37,492 nucleotides of DNA from Rhodospirillales bacterium. GTDB lineage: Bacteria; Pseudomonadota; Alphaproteobacteria; Rhodospirillales; Casp-alpha2. The number at the start of each line of letters is the position of its first letter. Positions within the stretch are counted from its first letter, which is position 1. The translations under genes and the position numbers were made by a program. Shown piece after piece: positions 26,744-36,092 of this stretch. Location of the stretch: the NCBI GenBank assembly GCA_028825025.1, contig JAPKAX010000006.1:1-37492 (forward strand). The letters are read 5' to 3'. Below the pieces are notes generated by a model. That model saw nothing but the letters and a program-made list of their open reading frames with translations. It ran no database searches and had not been told where the DNA came from.

Positions 26744-27465
26744 GTGCTTACTTGTGCGAGACCGTTGAATTTACGTTCCGCATTCGAAACTATTTGGCAA
26801 CCCCTCTTTTTATTGGCCATCGCAGGCCTATACGCTACGTCCGGCCTAATACCGTATACGGCCCCTACAACCCCAGCCTTTCTTCCGTTGGGCATTGCTT
26901 TTGTTGGCATGGCTCTGGGTTACCGGTTCCAACTTTGATGCGCTTTATACGCACTGGTGGGGTTTGTTTGTGTTTATGCCGTGTTGGGTCAATTGGAAGG
27001 TAAACCGACAAGCGCAGACGCCATCGTGCAAGATTTATATGCCGGAGCTGCCGTTTCATTATCACTCAATTTAGCTGTTTTGGCTACTTCGAAGAGTGCG
27101 GGTTATTCAGCCGCTGGGGTTTGTTCCGATTAATCCTTCTTTTGGCTCAAGCGGGGCTTATTTATCTTATAACCCGTGAGGCGCCGCCACCGCTTCAAAA
27201 CCAAGCAGCTGAGCTACTGCATTTTCGGTTAATGCCTGCTGAAATCGACAAATGGACCTATTTACCTCAGCCCGCACTTATTGCTTTTGCGTTTTCATTC
27301 ATACTTATTGTTGTCCGGTTACTGATGACGGCGGCCCCCTTTGTTGCAGGCCTTCTGAGGGCCATGAACGAAAGTACAATCGTCCTTAATTTTGCAGGAG
27401 GCCCCTTAGCCATTGATGCCTTTTTGACCGATGCGTTGGCAATCATCACAGCTGCGGTTATTTAG
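26744..27465 (+). pseudogene. Disrupted polytopic membrane protein of unknown family
   Basis: Reading frame from 26744 hits TGA at 26936-26938 and continues in the same frame (CALYALVGFVCVYAVLGQLEGKPTSADAIVQDLYAGAAVSLSLNLAVL). It then shifts frame near 27080-27120 into (YFEECGLFSRWG)LFRLILLLAQAGLIYLITREAPPP...ITAAVI, ending at 27465. Confidence 0.65.
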
Positions 27466-28697
27466 GATAACACTTTATTTGCAAGATCGCCGACTAGTTT
27501 TCGGTAAATATCTACATCGGTTGCGCCTTCACTTCCAATCACAGCAACGCGGCTATTTTCGTCCAACTGTAATTGTTTGGATAAGGTTTCTGAACCGCGC
27601 GCAACGATCAGACCAGCCAAACCCGCAATAGCTGACTCACCCGCAACAATCGCCGTATCGTTCGCGCATCCTTCAGCTAACAAACGCATCGCCGGGCCAA
27701 CAAAGCTATCTGGAATCACCATCACTCCATTTGCGCCTCGCGCCAAAACGTCCCATGCAACCAATGAAATTTCACCACACGATAGACCAGCCATGATGGT
27801 TTCTGTTTCCACATCGACATTGCTTGGCGCTTGCTCTTCTACACTTTTGTAAATGCAGGCTGCAAAGTCAGGCTCAACAATATAAAATAAAGGGCGTTCT
27901 GTTTCCCATTCTTGCCAAAAAGCAGCATTTACTGCAGCGGCAAGCCCGCCAACACCACCTTGAACAAACACATGCGTCGGTGGCACCCGATTAACTTGGT
28001 CAACAATTTCTGAAGCCAAAATCGAGTAACCTTCCATCACATTTGTTGGAACTTCTTTGTAACCTTCATATGATGTATCAGAGACAACGTACCATCCGTT
28101 TGCATTGGATTGTTCTGCACACGCATGGACGGACTGATCATAATTTCCGTCAACACGAATGACTGTTGCACCCTGTTCTTCAAGTGCCACCGATCGTCCA
28201 AGGCTAACTTCGGCATGAATATATATTACGCAGTTGCAGCCAAATTGTTGTGCGCCCCAAGCAACCGACCGGCCATGGTTTCCATCTGTTGCACTCGAGA
28301 CGGTAACGTCTTTTATATGCTCTGCGTAAATTCCATTTTTTAAATCTGTCGTGTTAATTTCTTCAATTCCAGTTGCCTGTATAATCATTCGCGATAGAAG
28401 TTGGTATACTGCATAAGCTCCGCCCAAAGCTTTAAAACTTCCCAATCCAAAGCGGTCCCCTTCATCTTTATAAACGAGTGATGAAATTCCAAGTTCCTTT
28501 GCCAAACCCGGAAGGGGCGTCAGTGAGGTGACTTGATACCCATCCCATTTAGACACACATTGTCTTGCAGTTTTCATGCCCATTGCTGAAATTGATTTTT
28601 CTGCACCATCGGAAAACGAAAGTTCTTGGCATGCATTCGGATTTGCCACAAAAGAACTTAGGACGGGGTCAAATTCGGCTAGTTTGTTTAAAGTCAT
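27462..28697 (-). CDS. dpaL: Diaminopropionate ammonia-lyase (PLP fold type II)
   Basis: KDEGDRFGLGSFKALGGAYAVYQLL PLP-Lys motif; SSATDGNHGRSVAWGAQQFGCNCVIYIHAEVS; FVQGGVGGLAAAVNAAF. Confidence 0.92.
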   Translation of the reverse strand: MTLNKLAEFDPVLSSFVANPNACQELSFSDGAEKSISAMGMKTARQCVSKWDGYQVTSLTPLPGLAKELGISSLVYKDEGDRFGLGSFKALGGAYAVYQLLSRMIIQATGIEEINTTDLKNGIYAEHIKDVTVSSATDGNHGRSVAWGAQQFGCNCVIYIHAEVSLGRSVALEEQGATVIRVDGNYDQSVHACAEQSNANGWYVVSDTSYEGYKEVPTNVMEGYSILASEIVDQVNRVPPTHVFVQGGVGGLAAAVNAAFWQEWETERPLFYIVEPDFAACIYKSVEEQAPSNVDVETETIMAGLSCGEISLVAWDVLARGANGVMVIPDSFVGPAMRLLAEGCANDTAIVAGESAIAGLAGLIVARGSETLSKQLQLDENSRVAVIGSEGATDVDIYRKLVGDLANKVLS

Positions 28698-28716
28698 ATT
28701 GGAGGCCTTTAAAATT

Positions 28717-29949
28717 TTATAATGATTTTTTTAACAAAACGTGCAGCAATACATCTGCCCCCGCCTGAAGGTGTTTTGGCTCAGTGTATTCTGCTACATT
28801 GTGGCTTATGCCGCCAACGCTTGGCACAAAGATCATAGCTGTAGGACAATTGGGAGCAAACATTTGGGCGTCATGCCCTGCGCCTGACGGCATTTGTTTT
28901 ACCTTGTAGCCACGATTAGTTGCCGTGCGCGCAACCATCGAAACCATTTCAGGATCAAAGTTTACAGGTTCAAATCGGACCAGTGTGCGGCATTCAAATG
29001 TCACACCCTCTTCAATGCATGTTTTTTCGACGAAACGTGTCATTGTCGCTTCGGCTTCTTGTAACCTTTGTTCATTCGTATTTCGTAAATCAACGGTAAC
29101 CAACGCGCCCTTAGCAATCACATTGATCAATCCTGGAATAAGTTCTGTAATGCCCACCGTTGCCATTTGATTCCCACCCATAGACATTGCAATGCTCCGC
29201 GCCTCAACAGATAATTTCGCGGCAACGAACCCGGCATCATTGCGAAGGTGCATGGGTGTTGTGCCTGCGTGATTGGCGGTTCCACTGATTCTATACTCTT
29301 TCCACGAAATTCCTTGAACACTTTCTACGGCACCTATTTCATACCCCTCTAATTCAAGGAGTGGGCCTTGCTCAATGTGAAGTTCGACAAAACTATCGGC
29401 TTGAAATGATCCCACATCAACCTCTCCCGCATAACCAATTTTTTCAAGCTCATCGCCAAGCCGGGCTCCGTCAACACCAATAACATCTAGCATATCGTCA
29501 ACATTGAAAACACCTTGATGCACCGCACTTCCCATCATATCTGGCGTGAATCGTGCCCCTTCCTCATTTGTAAAAAATCCAACGCCGATTGGTTTTTGGG
29601 TCGTAATAGCGGCATCATTAAGCGTTTGAATAACTTCTAAACCTGCAAGCACGCCCAAGTTCCCATCGTAGCGCCCACCCGTCGCAACGGTATCAATGTG
29701 GGACCCGGTCATAACAGGCGCGCCCGCCTCTAATCCTTCACGAATACCGATGACGTTACCGATTTTATCAATGGAAATTTTTAAACCCAGTTCGCGCATC
29801 CAGTAGACAACAAGATCACGGCCTTTGCGGTCTTCATCGCTCAGCGCCATACGGCATACGCCACCACCCTCAATTGATCCAATTTCAGCTAACGCTTCAA
29901 TCCGCCCAACCAAGCGTTCAATGTTAATACGAAGATTTTTTATTGTCAT
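28717..29949 (-). CDS. Zn-dependent M20 amidohydrolase (allantoate amidohydrolase / N-carbamoyl-amino-acid hydrolase / hydantoinase-carbamoylase family)
   Basis: TGSHIDTVATGGRYDGNLGVLAGLEV; FFTNEEGARF; ELHIEQGPLLE; MPSGAGHDAQMFAPNCPTAMIFVPSVGGISHN. Immediately upstream of dpaL on the same strand. Confidence 0.92.
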   Translation of the reverse strand: MTIKNLRINIERLVGRIEALAEIGSIEGGGVCRMALSDEDRKGRDLVVYWMRELGLKISIDKIGNVIGIREGLEAGAPVMTGSHIDTVATGGRYDGNLGVLAGLEVIQTLNDAAITTQKPIGVGFFTNEEGARFTPDMMGSAVHQGVFNVDDMLDVIGVDGARLGDELEKIGYAGEVDVGSFQADSFVELHIEQGPLLELEGYEIGAVESVQGISWKEYRISGTANHAGTTPMHLRNDAGFVAAKLSVEARSIAMSMGGNQMATVGITELIPGLINVIAKGALVTVDLRNTNEQRLQEAEATMTRFVEKTCIEEGVTFECRTLVRFEPVNFDPEMVSMVARTATNRGYKVKQMPSGAGHDAQMFAPNCPTAMIFVPSVGGISHNVAEYTEPKHLQAGADVLLHVLLKKSL

Positions 29950-30166
29950 ATTGGTTTATTTGTACTGAAGGGTGCGCCAAGTTTGGAAAATCGAACATAG
30001 AGAATAAGCTAACCGTTTACAGTCATCTTACTCATATTTTATTGTACCAGTTGCCTGTACTAGTGCAAGGGAAAGGCATTTTAAACAATGCAGGCCGATA
30101 AGGCCTTGTTTCGCTCCTATCATTTACCGTAAATAATGGTCTCACATATCAGGCAAATACGAACTT

Positions 30167-32014
30167 ATGACTAAATCTCAATTTATTTGGTATTATTTTC
30201 TGCTTAACAAATATTCTTACCTTTTTGCCGTGGTTTGTATTTTTATTGTCAATTGGTTACTGGTGGAAATTCCTCGATATATTCAACAGGCGATCGATTT
30301 TCTAAACATGGCATCAGATGATGCCCCTGACTTATTGTTAGAAAACGTTCAAGCCGTGATCGTTTTATCGCTCGCAATGATTTTTGTGCGAATTTTGTCG
30401 CGTATATATGCGCTTAATCCAGGTCGTTTAACCGAGATGGCGCTGAAGAATGATTTGTTTTATCGACTTAATCGACTGCCTCAAACCTTTCATAATCGAT
30501 ATCCATCCGGAAAATTAATTTCGATTATCAACAACGACTTAAATGGGATCCGCGTCTTCTATAGCCTTGGGTTTTTACATGTGTTTAATATTCTATTTGC
30601 CTTTTCATTGACTCCCTTATGGATGTGGCAAATTTCACCTAAATTAACTTTTTATTCAGTTATACCAATTATGATTGGATTTTTATTTTTTCGCATTGGA
30701 TATAGTCAATTACGGCAACTACAAGCGCAGCGATTAACCCGACTGCAGGATTTGTCAGAACAATTGATGCATTATTTATCTGGTATTGATCTCATTAAAA
30801 ACCAGCAAATAGGACCTTGGGCCTCTCAAAAAATAGAGGATGTAAACCAGAAATTATTTATATGTACGATGCAAATTACCCGAATTCAAACTTTTGTTCT
30901 GCCGGTTATCGAATACGCTAACCACCTGATGAAGGTCCTTATTCTAGGTCTTGGTGGTTATTACGTATTGCAAAGTGATCTGACCATTGGCGAAATCACA
31001 GCCTTTCTATCCTATTCCGTTCTTTTAGCTGTGCCGCTTATGAGTTTGGGGCGAATTCTGACGGTTTATCAGATGGGTATGGTTAGCATTGACAGTATTC
31101 AGACCATCCTCAATAACCCCATATATGATCAGGATATGATTTTTCTGGGCGCGCCGCAAAAACTTCAACTGAAAAACAGTACCTTAAAAGTCGTTGACCT
31201 CAGTTATCGGTATCCGACGACAAATGACAACAAAAATAACCCAATCAACCTTGAGGGCACACCTAACCTGGATCATAAATGGGCGTTACGTAACATCAAC
31301 TTTACGATTGAGCCAGGGAAAAAAATTGGGATACTGGGAAGCATAGGTTCAGGAAAAAGCACGCTTGTGAATTGCCTGAACCATCATCTTGATGTCACAC
31401 CCGGACAGATATTTTGGGGTGACAAGGATATTACACAGTTATCGCGCCAAGACTTAAGATCCTTCGTTAGAACTATTACCCAAAATGCTTATTTATTTTC
31501 CGACACCATTGAAAAGAATGTGCGATTCGGCTCGGCTAAATTGTCTGTAACCCCAAGCATCGATCAAGTTAATCAAGTTTTACACATAAGTCAGCTCAGT
31601 GATGATATTCGCTCTTTCCATAATCAAGAGCAAACGATCGTTGGTGAAAAAGGTATTATGCTTTCTGGCGGGCAAAAACAACGTTTGAGTATTGCCAGAG
31701 CGCTCCTTACCCAAAGTGACCTGATCATCATGGACAATGTGTTGTCGGCCGTTGATTACGAGACCGAGCGCAACATACTTAAAGCCATCTTTCGTCATAT
31801 AGACGAAAAAAGCTTGTTAGTCGTTTCTCACCGGATCAGTACGCTAGAAAATATGGATGAAATTTTGGTTATGGAACAGGGACAAATCATCGCCAGAGGT
31901 ACGCACTCTCAATTGCTCGCGTCATCCCTTTATTACCGGCAGACGTTTGAGCTGCAACAACACAATTCACAGACACAAAAATCAGATGCAGGAACCGGGG
32001 GAGTGGACTTATGA
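30167..32014 (+). CDS. ABC transporter, fused TMD-NBD half-exporter (MdlA-like, degenerate catalytic residue)
   Basis: Six-TM exporter fold; Walker A GSIGSGKST; signature LSGGQKQRLSIARAL; Walker B LIIMDNVLSAVD (Asn at the catalytic Glu position); H-loop VVSHRIST. Confidence 0.93.
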   Translation: MTKSQFIWYYFLLNKYSYLFAVVCIFIVNWLLVEIPRYIQQAIDFLNMASDDAPDLLLENVQAVIVLSLAMIFVRILSRIYALNPGRLTEMALKNDLFYRLNRLPQTFHNRYPSGKLISIINNDLNGIRVFYSLGFLHVFNILFAFSLTPLWMWQISPKLTFYSVIPIMIGFLFFRIGYSQLRQLQAQRLTRLQDLSEQLMHYLSGIDLIKNQQIGPWASQKIEDVNQKLFICTMQITRIQTFVLPVIEYANHLMKVLILGLGGYYVLQSDLTIGEITAFLSYSVLLAVPLMSLGRILTVYQMGMVSIDSIQTILNNPIYDQDMIFLGAPQKLQLKNSTLKVVDLSYRYPTTNDNKNNPINLEGTPNLDHKWALRNINFTIEPGKKIGILGSIGSGKSTLVNCLNHHLDVTPGQIFWGDKDITQLSRQDLRSFVRTITQNAYLFSDTIEKNVRFGSAKLSVTPSIDQVNQVLHISQLSDDIRSFHNQEQTIVGEKGIMLSGGQKQRLSIARALLTQSDLIIMDNVLSAVDYETERNILKAIFRHIDEKSLLVVSHRISTLENMDEILVMEQGQIIARGTHSQLLASSLYYRQTFELQQHNSQTQKSDAGTGGVDL

Positions 32015-33792
32015 TCAAAACCCTCGATATGCATTACTTAAAGCATTTTTATTTGTACGCAAAAAACTATAAAAAAACCTCCTACCTTGGAATGGCTATG
32101 ATGCCTTTATCGGTCGCCAGTAATTTATTATTTCCCTGGCTCGTTATTCAGGTCATTGATACAAATCTAATGACTGGCCAGTTGGATGGATTATATAAGC
32201 TGTTATTCTGGATGATTATCGTTTTGATAGTCAATTATTTGGCCGATTCCTTTTATTCTTATTTTTTACGCAAAACCGGACAGTTGACTGTTTTTAAAAT
32301 GCGCTCAGAACTCTTTAGGCGCATCTTACAATTGCCCAGAACATATTTTGATAAAACTCCAACCGGTGTAACCCTAACACGGCTGACCAGTGATTTAGAA
32401 TCTATCGGGGAATCCTTCGTACTGGGTGTTTTAAGTTTAGTTAAAGACACAATTAATACTGTAGCGGTGTTGCTTTTTATGTTTGTGATAAATTGGCAAC
32501 TAACTTTGGTTGTCCTCGTGATTTTTCCGCCTATCCTTTATCTTACTCATTATGTACGTAATAAACTCCGGTCCTTATATCTGATCACACGCTCAGCATT
32601 AGCTAAAGGAACTGGTTACCTTCAAGAGTGTTTGTTAGGGGTGAAAACGGTTCAGCTCTACGGCGCTGAGCAAGAGGTGGAAGATCAATATAGAGCACAT
32701 ACATCTGCCTTTTTGAAGGCACAGCTAAAGACCAATAAATACGACGCCGCCCTGTTCTCAATTATTACTGGCATCACGAGCATCACCATAGGACTGATCA
32801 TCTGGTATGGAGCTGAGAGCATACACCAAGGAGCCGTGTCGCTCGGTGTTTTAATTGCGTTTATTAATACGTTGGAAAAAATATTTGTTCCCTTACGAGA
32901 TTTCACTTCCCAGATAGCATCCATTCAGCGCTCCTTTGCTGCGTTCGAGCATATTGAAGAATTGTTTATAGAGCCCTTGGAAGAAGATGGCAGACCGCTG
33001 CTCCCGCCTGATGATCTGAAAGAGCGCTTGAGCACATTTAATTCTTTGCAATTTGACGCTGTCAGTTTCCAATATAATGAACAAACCCCCTACGTTTTAA
33101 AAGATGTCTCCTTCACCTTGAACAAGGGTGAGCAATTGGCAATGGTCGGCACGACTGGGTCCGGAAAATCGACGATCATGCGCTTAATGAACAAAGTTTA
33201 TATGGATTACGAAGGCAGTATTTTATTAAATGGAATTGAGCTTTCGCTGATACCAAAAGCAAGTATGTTGCATCTTTTTTCATTGATGCAGCAAGATGCT
33301 TTTTTGTTTGAGGAAAATGTTCATTTCAATATATCCCTTGGCAATAATGATGTCAGAGATCAAGTGGTGATCGATGCAGCGCACTATGTATATGCGCACA
33401 ATTTTATAGTCGAATTGCCTGGTCAATATGAATTTCAACTGACCAACAGCGGCGAAAATTTGTCCGCCGGTCAAACCCAATTAATTTCTTTCGCCCGCGC
33501 CATTGCTCAAGGTGGTCAGGTTGTCATGTTGGATGAAGCGACGAGTTCAGTAGATTCTATAACGGAAGAACTCATTCAAAAAGCCATAGGTAAGTTATTT
33601 AAGGAAAAAACCGTAATAGCCATTGCACACCGATTGAGTACGATACGAAATGCCGATCAGATACTAGTAATGGCTGATGGGAAAATTGTTGAACGAGGCA
33701 GCCATCAAACGCTCCTTGCCATAGACGGTATCTACGCGGGACTTTTACAAGGCAGTAACTATATTGATGGCGATACTCTGACAGAGATATAG
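32011..33792 (+). CDS. ABC transporter, fused TMD-NBD half-exporter (MdlB-like)
   Basis: Walker A GTTGSGKST; signature LSAGQTQLISFARAI; Walker B VVMLDEATSSVD; H-loop IAHRLST. 4-nt ATGA overlap with the preceding half-transporter. Confidence 0.93.
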   Translation: MIKTLDMHYLKHFYLYAKNYKKTSYLGMAMMPLSVASNLLFPWLVIQVIDTNLMTGQLDGLYKLLFWMIIVLIVNYLADSFYSYFLRKTGQLTVFKMRSELFRRILQLPRTYFDKTPTGVTLTRLTSDLESIGESFVLGVLSLVKDTINTVAVLLFMFVINWQLTLVVLVIFPPILYLTHYVRNKLRSLYLITRSALAKGTGYLQECLLGVKTVQLYGAEQEVEDQYRAHTSAFLKAQLKTNKYDAALFSIITGITSITIGLIIWYGAESIHQGAVSLGVLIAFINTLEKIFVPLRDFTSQIASIQRSFAAFEHIEELFIEPLEEDGRPLLPPDDLKERLSTFNSLQFDAVSFQYNEQTPYVLKDVSFTLNKGEQLAMVGTTGSGKSTIMRLMNKVYMDYEGSILLNGIELSLIPKASMLHLFSLMQQDAFLFEENVHFNISLGNNDVRDQVVIDAAHYVYAHNFIVELPGQYEFQLTNSGENLSAGQTQLISFARAIAQGGQVVMLDEATSSVDSITEELIQKAIGKLFKEKTVIAIAHRLSTIRNADQILVMADGKIVERGSHQTLLAIDGIYAGLLQGSNYIDGDTLTEI

Positions 33793-33880
33793 TATGTCGC
33801 GTAACTTGATCGTTGATTTATTGCCTTAAGGGCGCAAAAGTGTAGGTCTTTGTATTAATGAGACTAAGGGAAATAAAAAC

Positions 33881-34210
33881 ATGCTTATCGATGTTCGTAC
33901 CTACGAGGTTAGACCTGGTACTTTAAAGGCGCATTTGGACTTATATGCTGAGCACGGCAAAGGCCCACAAAGCAAGCATTTGGGTACGCCGTTGGCTTAT
34001 TTGAAAACTGAAACAGGAAACCCTAACGAATACGTTCACATGTGGGTATACAAGGATGCGGGCCACCGCGAAGCGTGTCGGTCCGCCATGTGGGCCGATC
34101 CAGATTGGTTGGCTTACACCAAACGCAGCGCTGAATTAGGGGCTTTGGTTAAGCAAAGCAACCGCTTGATGGTTCCTGTTGATTTTTTTGATTTCAACGC
34201 ACCAGCGTAA
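33881..34210 (+). CDS. NIPSNAP family protein
   Basis: MLIDVRTYEVRPGTLKAHLDLYAEHGKGPQSKHLGTPLAYLKTETGNPNEYVHMWVYKDAGHREACRSAMWADPDWLAY, NIPSNAP pattern. Confidence 0.9.
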   Translation: MLIDVRTYEVRPGTLKAHLDLYAEHGKGPQSKHLGTPLAYLKTETGNPNEYVHMWVYKDAGHREACRSAMWADPDWLAYTKRSAELGALVKQSNRLMVPVDFFDFNAPA

Positions 34211-34279
34211 GCTTATTTGATATGGCGCAGGCTTCTCATATTTGGAAGCTGCGTCATTATAAAAATAAACCGAACGTAT

Positions 34280-34849
34280 TTAAACTGTATCGTGGTCTTG
34301 GTGAATACCGGGGTCATTGACGGATATTACTAAAACCGCCTCTGGATTTTTTTCAACAATTGGTTTCCCCCCCTTATCACCCTGCAAGTGTTTAACTTGG
34401 GCGAAGTAGTTCCTACCAATTAATACCGGATTCCCCCGTTTGTTTGCCTCAACTGGAACGCAAATATGATGGCCCTTTTCAGGGGCGTATCCATTTATGA
34501 GCGCCTCATAGGTGCTGGGTTTGATGTGTGGCATATCTGCAAGTGTTATGAGTATTGCATCCACGCCCTCCGGCATTGCCACAACCCCACACCGCAGCGA
34601 CGATGCCATTCCGCTGGCGAAATCTGGATTATGAACAAATTGTACATTTGGCTGTATTAATGCCTGCTCAATCCTAAGCGCTTGATGGCCGGTAACAGCA
34701 ATCACAGGATCGCATTTGCTGTTTAATAATCGGTCCAAAGCCGTTACAATCATGGGCGTTCCGTTGATTGGCGCTAATAATTTATTGATTGGCCCTGCGC
34801 GTTTTGACATGCCCGCCGCCAACAACAATCCACCTATTCTATGCGCCAT
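34280..34849 (-). CDS. Nucleotidyltransferase family protein, MocA/MobA-like (molybdenum cofactor cytidylyl/guanylyltransferase)
   Basis: GGLLLAAGMSKRAGPINKLLAPINGTPMI; ILITLADMPHIKPSTYEALI; KRGNPVLIGRNYF; GDKGGKPIV. Confidence 0.88.
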   Translation of the reverse strand: MAHRIGGLLLAAGMSKRAGPINKLLAPINGTPMIVTALDRLLNSKCDPVIAVTGHQALRIEQALIQPNVQFVHNPDFASGMASSLRCGVVAMPEGVDAILITLADMPHIKPSTYEALINGYAPEKGHHICVPVEANKRGNPVLIGRNYFAQVKHLQGDKGGKPIVEKNPEAVLVISVNDPGIHQDHDTV

Positions 34850-34962
34850 TGATCTTATTTCCTTTGCTGTTCGATAAGCACCTTCTTACGCCAAGATCAC
34901 AAAGAAGGCTATTTTTGAAAACAATGACGTGCGTCTGGTCACAGAATGACTATATTTTTCAA

Positions 34963-35982
34963 ATGGAAAATAAGTACATACATAAACCTGTAGACGACTT
35001 AAATGCGATCAACACGGCATTGGGCTGGATCAAAGAAGGGCGCGCTTGCGCTTTGGCCACGGTCACCCGCACATGGGGCTCAGCCCCCCGTCCAACCGGC
35101 AGCTTTTTAGCAATCAACGATCAAGGCGCATTTGTCGGTTCTGTATCAGGCGGCTGCATTGAAGGTGAAGTGGCAACCGAAGCTTTGGGGCTTATGCGCA
35201 ATGGCGGCTTCAAAAACGTGGATTTTGCCGTCTCAGATGAAAAAGCGTCGGGCGCTGGCTTGGCGTGTGGCGGAAAAGTTTCTGTTCATGTGTTTGCTCT
35301 AACGCCTAAAAAGGTATCTCAGTTAGAGCAGCTCAGTCAATTAGCCGACCAGAAAACCGAAGTGGCATTCGTCATTGATGTGGCGACCGGCGAAGCTTCG
35401 ATAGCTACTTGCGATGCGGATGGGGATATTACGGAACTTTTACAAAAAGGAAAAAGCAGCTTATTACGTGAAACCAGCCCGTGTCCATTATTCGTACGGC
35501 CTTTTTTGCCACCGCTCAGGATGTTCATAATTGGCGCAGTTCATATCGCTCAAGATTTGGCGGTGATGGCCCAGCGCTCAGGCTATAATGTGACTTTAAT
35601 TGATCCTCGTGACACGTGGGCAACGCCGGAACGATTCCCCGGATTCAACATTGATCGCCGAATGCCCAGTGAAGCGATTATTGATTTAAGGCCCGATCAA
35701 CGAACTGCGATCGTCGCCTTGTGCCATGATCCAAAATTAGATGATCCAGCCTTGGTTGAAGGTCTGAAATCAAAGGCCTTTTATATGGGCGCATTGGGTA
35801 GCAGTAAAAATCATACCGGACGCTTGGGCCGTCTTTCAGAATACGGTTTTGATGAAAGTGATTTTGCCAGAATAAAAGGCCCGATTGGTCTTAATATCGG
35901 TGCTGCAACACCAGCTGAAATCGCGGTTTCTATTTTGGCTGAAGCCATTCAAACTCTCCGAATGGAGCAAACAAGCGGGTAA
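34963..35982 (+). CDS. XdhC/CoxI family protein (xanthine dehydrogenase/CO dehydrogenase maturation factor)
   Basis: XdhC N-terminal region (ACALATVTRTWGSAPRPTGSFLAINDQGAFVGSVSGGCIEGEVATEAL) and XdhC_C Rossmann domain (MFIIGAVHIAQDLAVMAQRSGYNVTLIDPR...FYMGALGSSKNHTGRLGRL). ATG at 34963 preferred over the upstream-extended ORF. Confidence 0.88.
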   Translation: MENKYIHKPVDDLNAINTALGWIKEGRACALATVTRTWGSAPRPTGSFLAINDQGAFVGSVSGGCIEGEVATEALGLMRNGGFKNVDFAVSDEKASGAGLACGGKVSVHVFALTPKKVSQLEQLSQLADQKTEVAFVIDVATGEASIATCDADGDITELLQKGKSSLLRETSPCPLFVRPFLPPLRMFIIGAVHIAQDLAVMAQRSGYNVTLIDPRDTWATPERFPGFNIDRRMPSEAIIDLRPDQRTAIVALCHDPKLDDPALVEGLKSKAFYMGALGSSKNHTGRLGRLSEYGFDESDFARIKGPIGLNIGAATPAEIAVSILAEAIQTLRMEQTSG

Positions 35983-36092
35983 TAATTCTCAACTCTGTAA
36001 AACTTTGTGGTGCGTGTATCCTTAAAATTGAAGTTTTCATTTAAAATTAATTACAACTTAAAATAACAAATAAATTTTTATGCCCTCATTGG

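Noticed and set aside
26936-26938. In-frame TGA read as selenocysteine
   Set aside because: The same gene has an additional frameshift and no recognisable selenoprotein context; a nonsense mutation is simpler.
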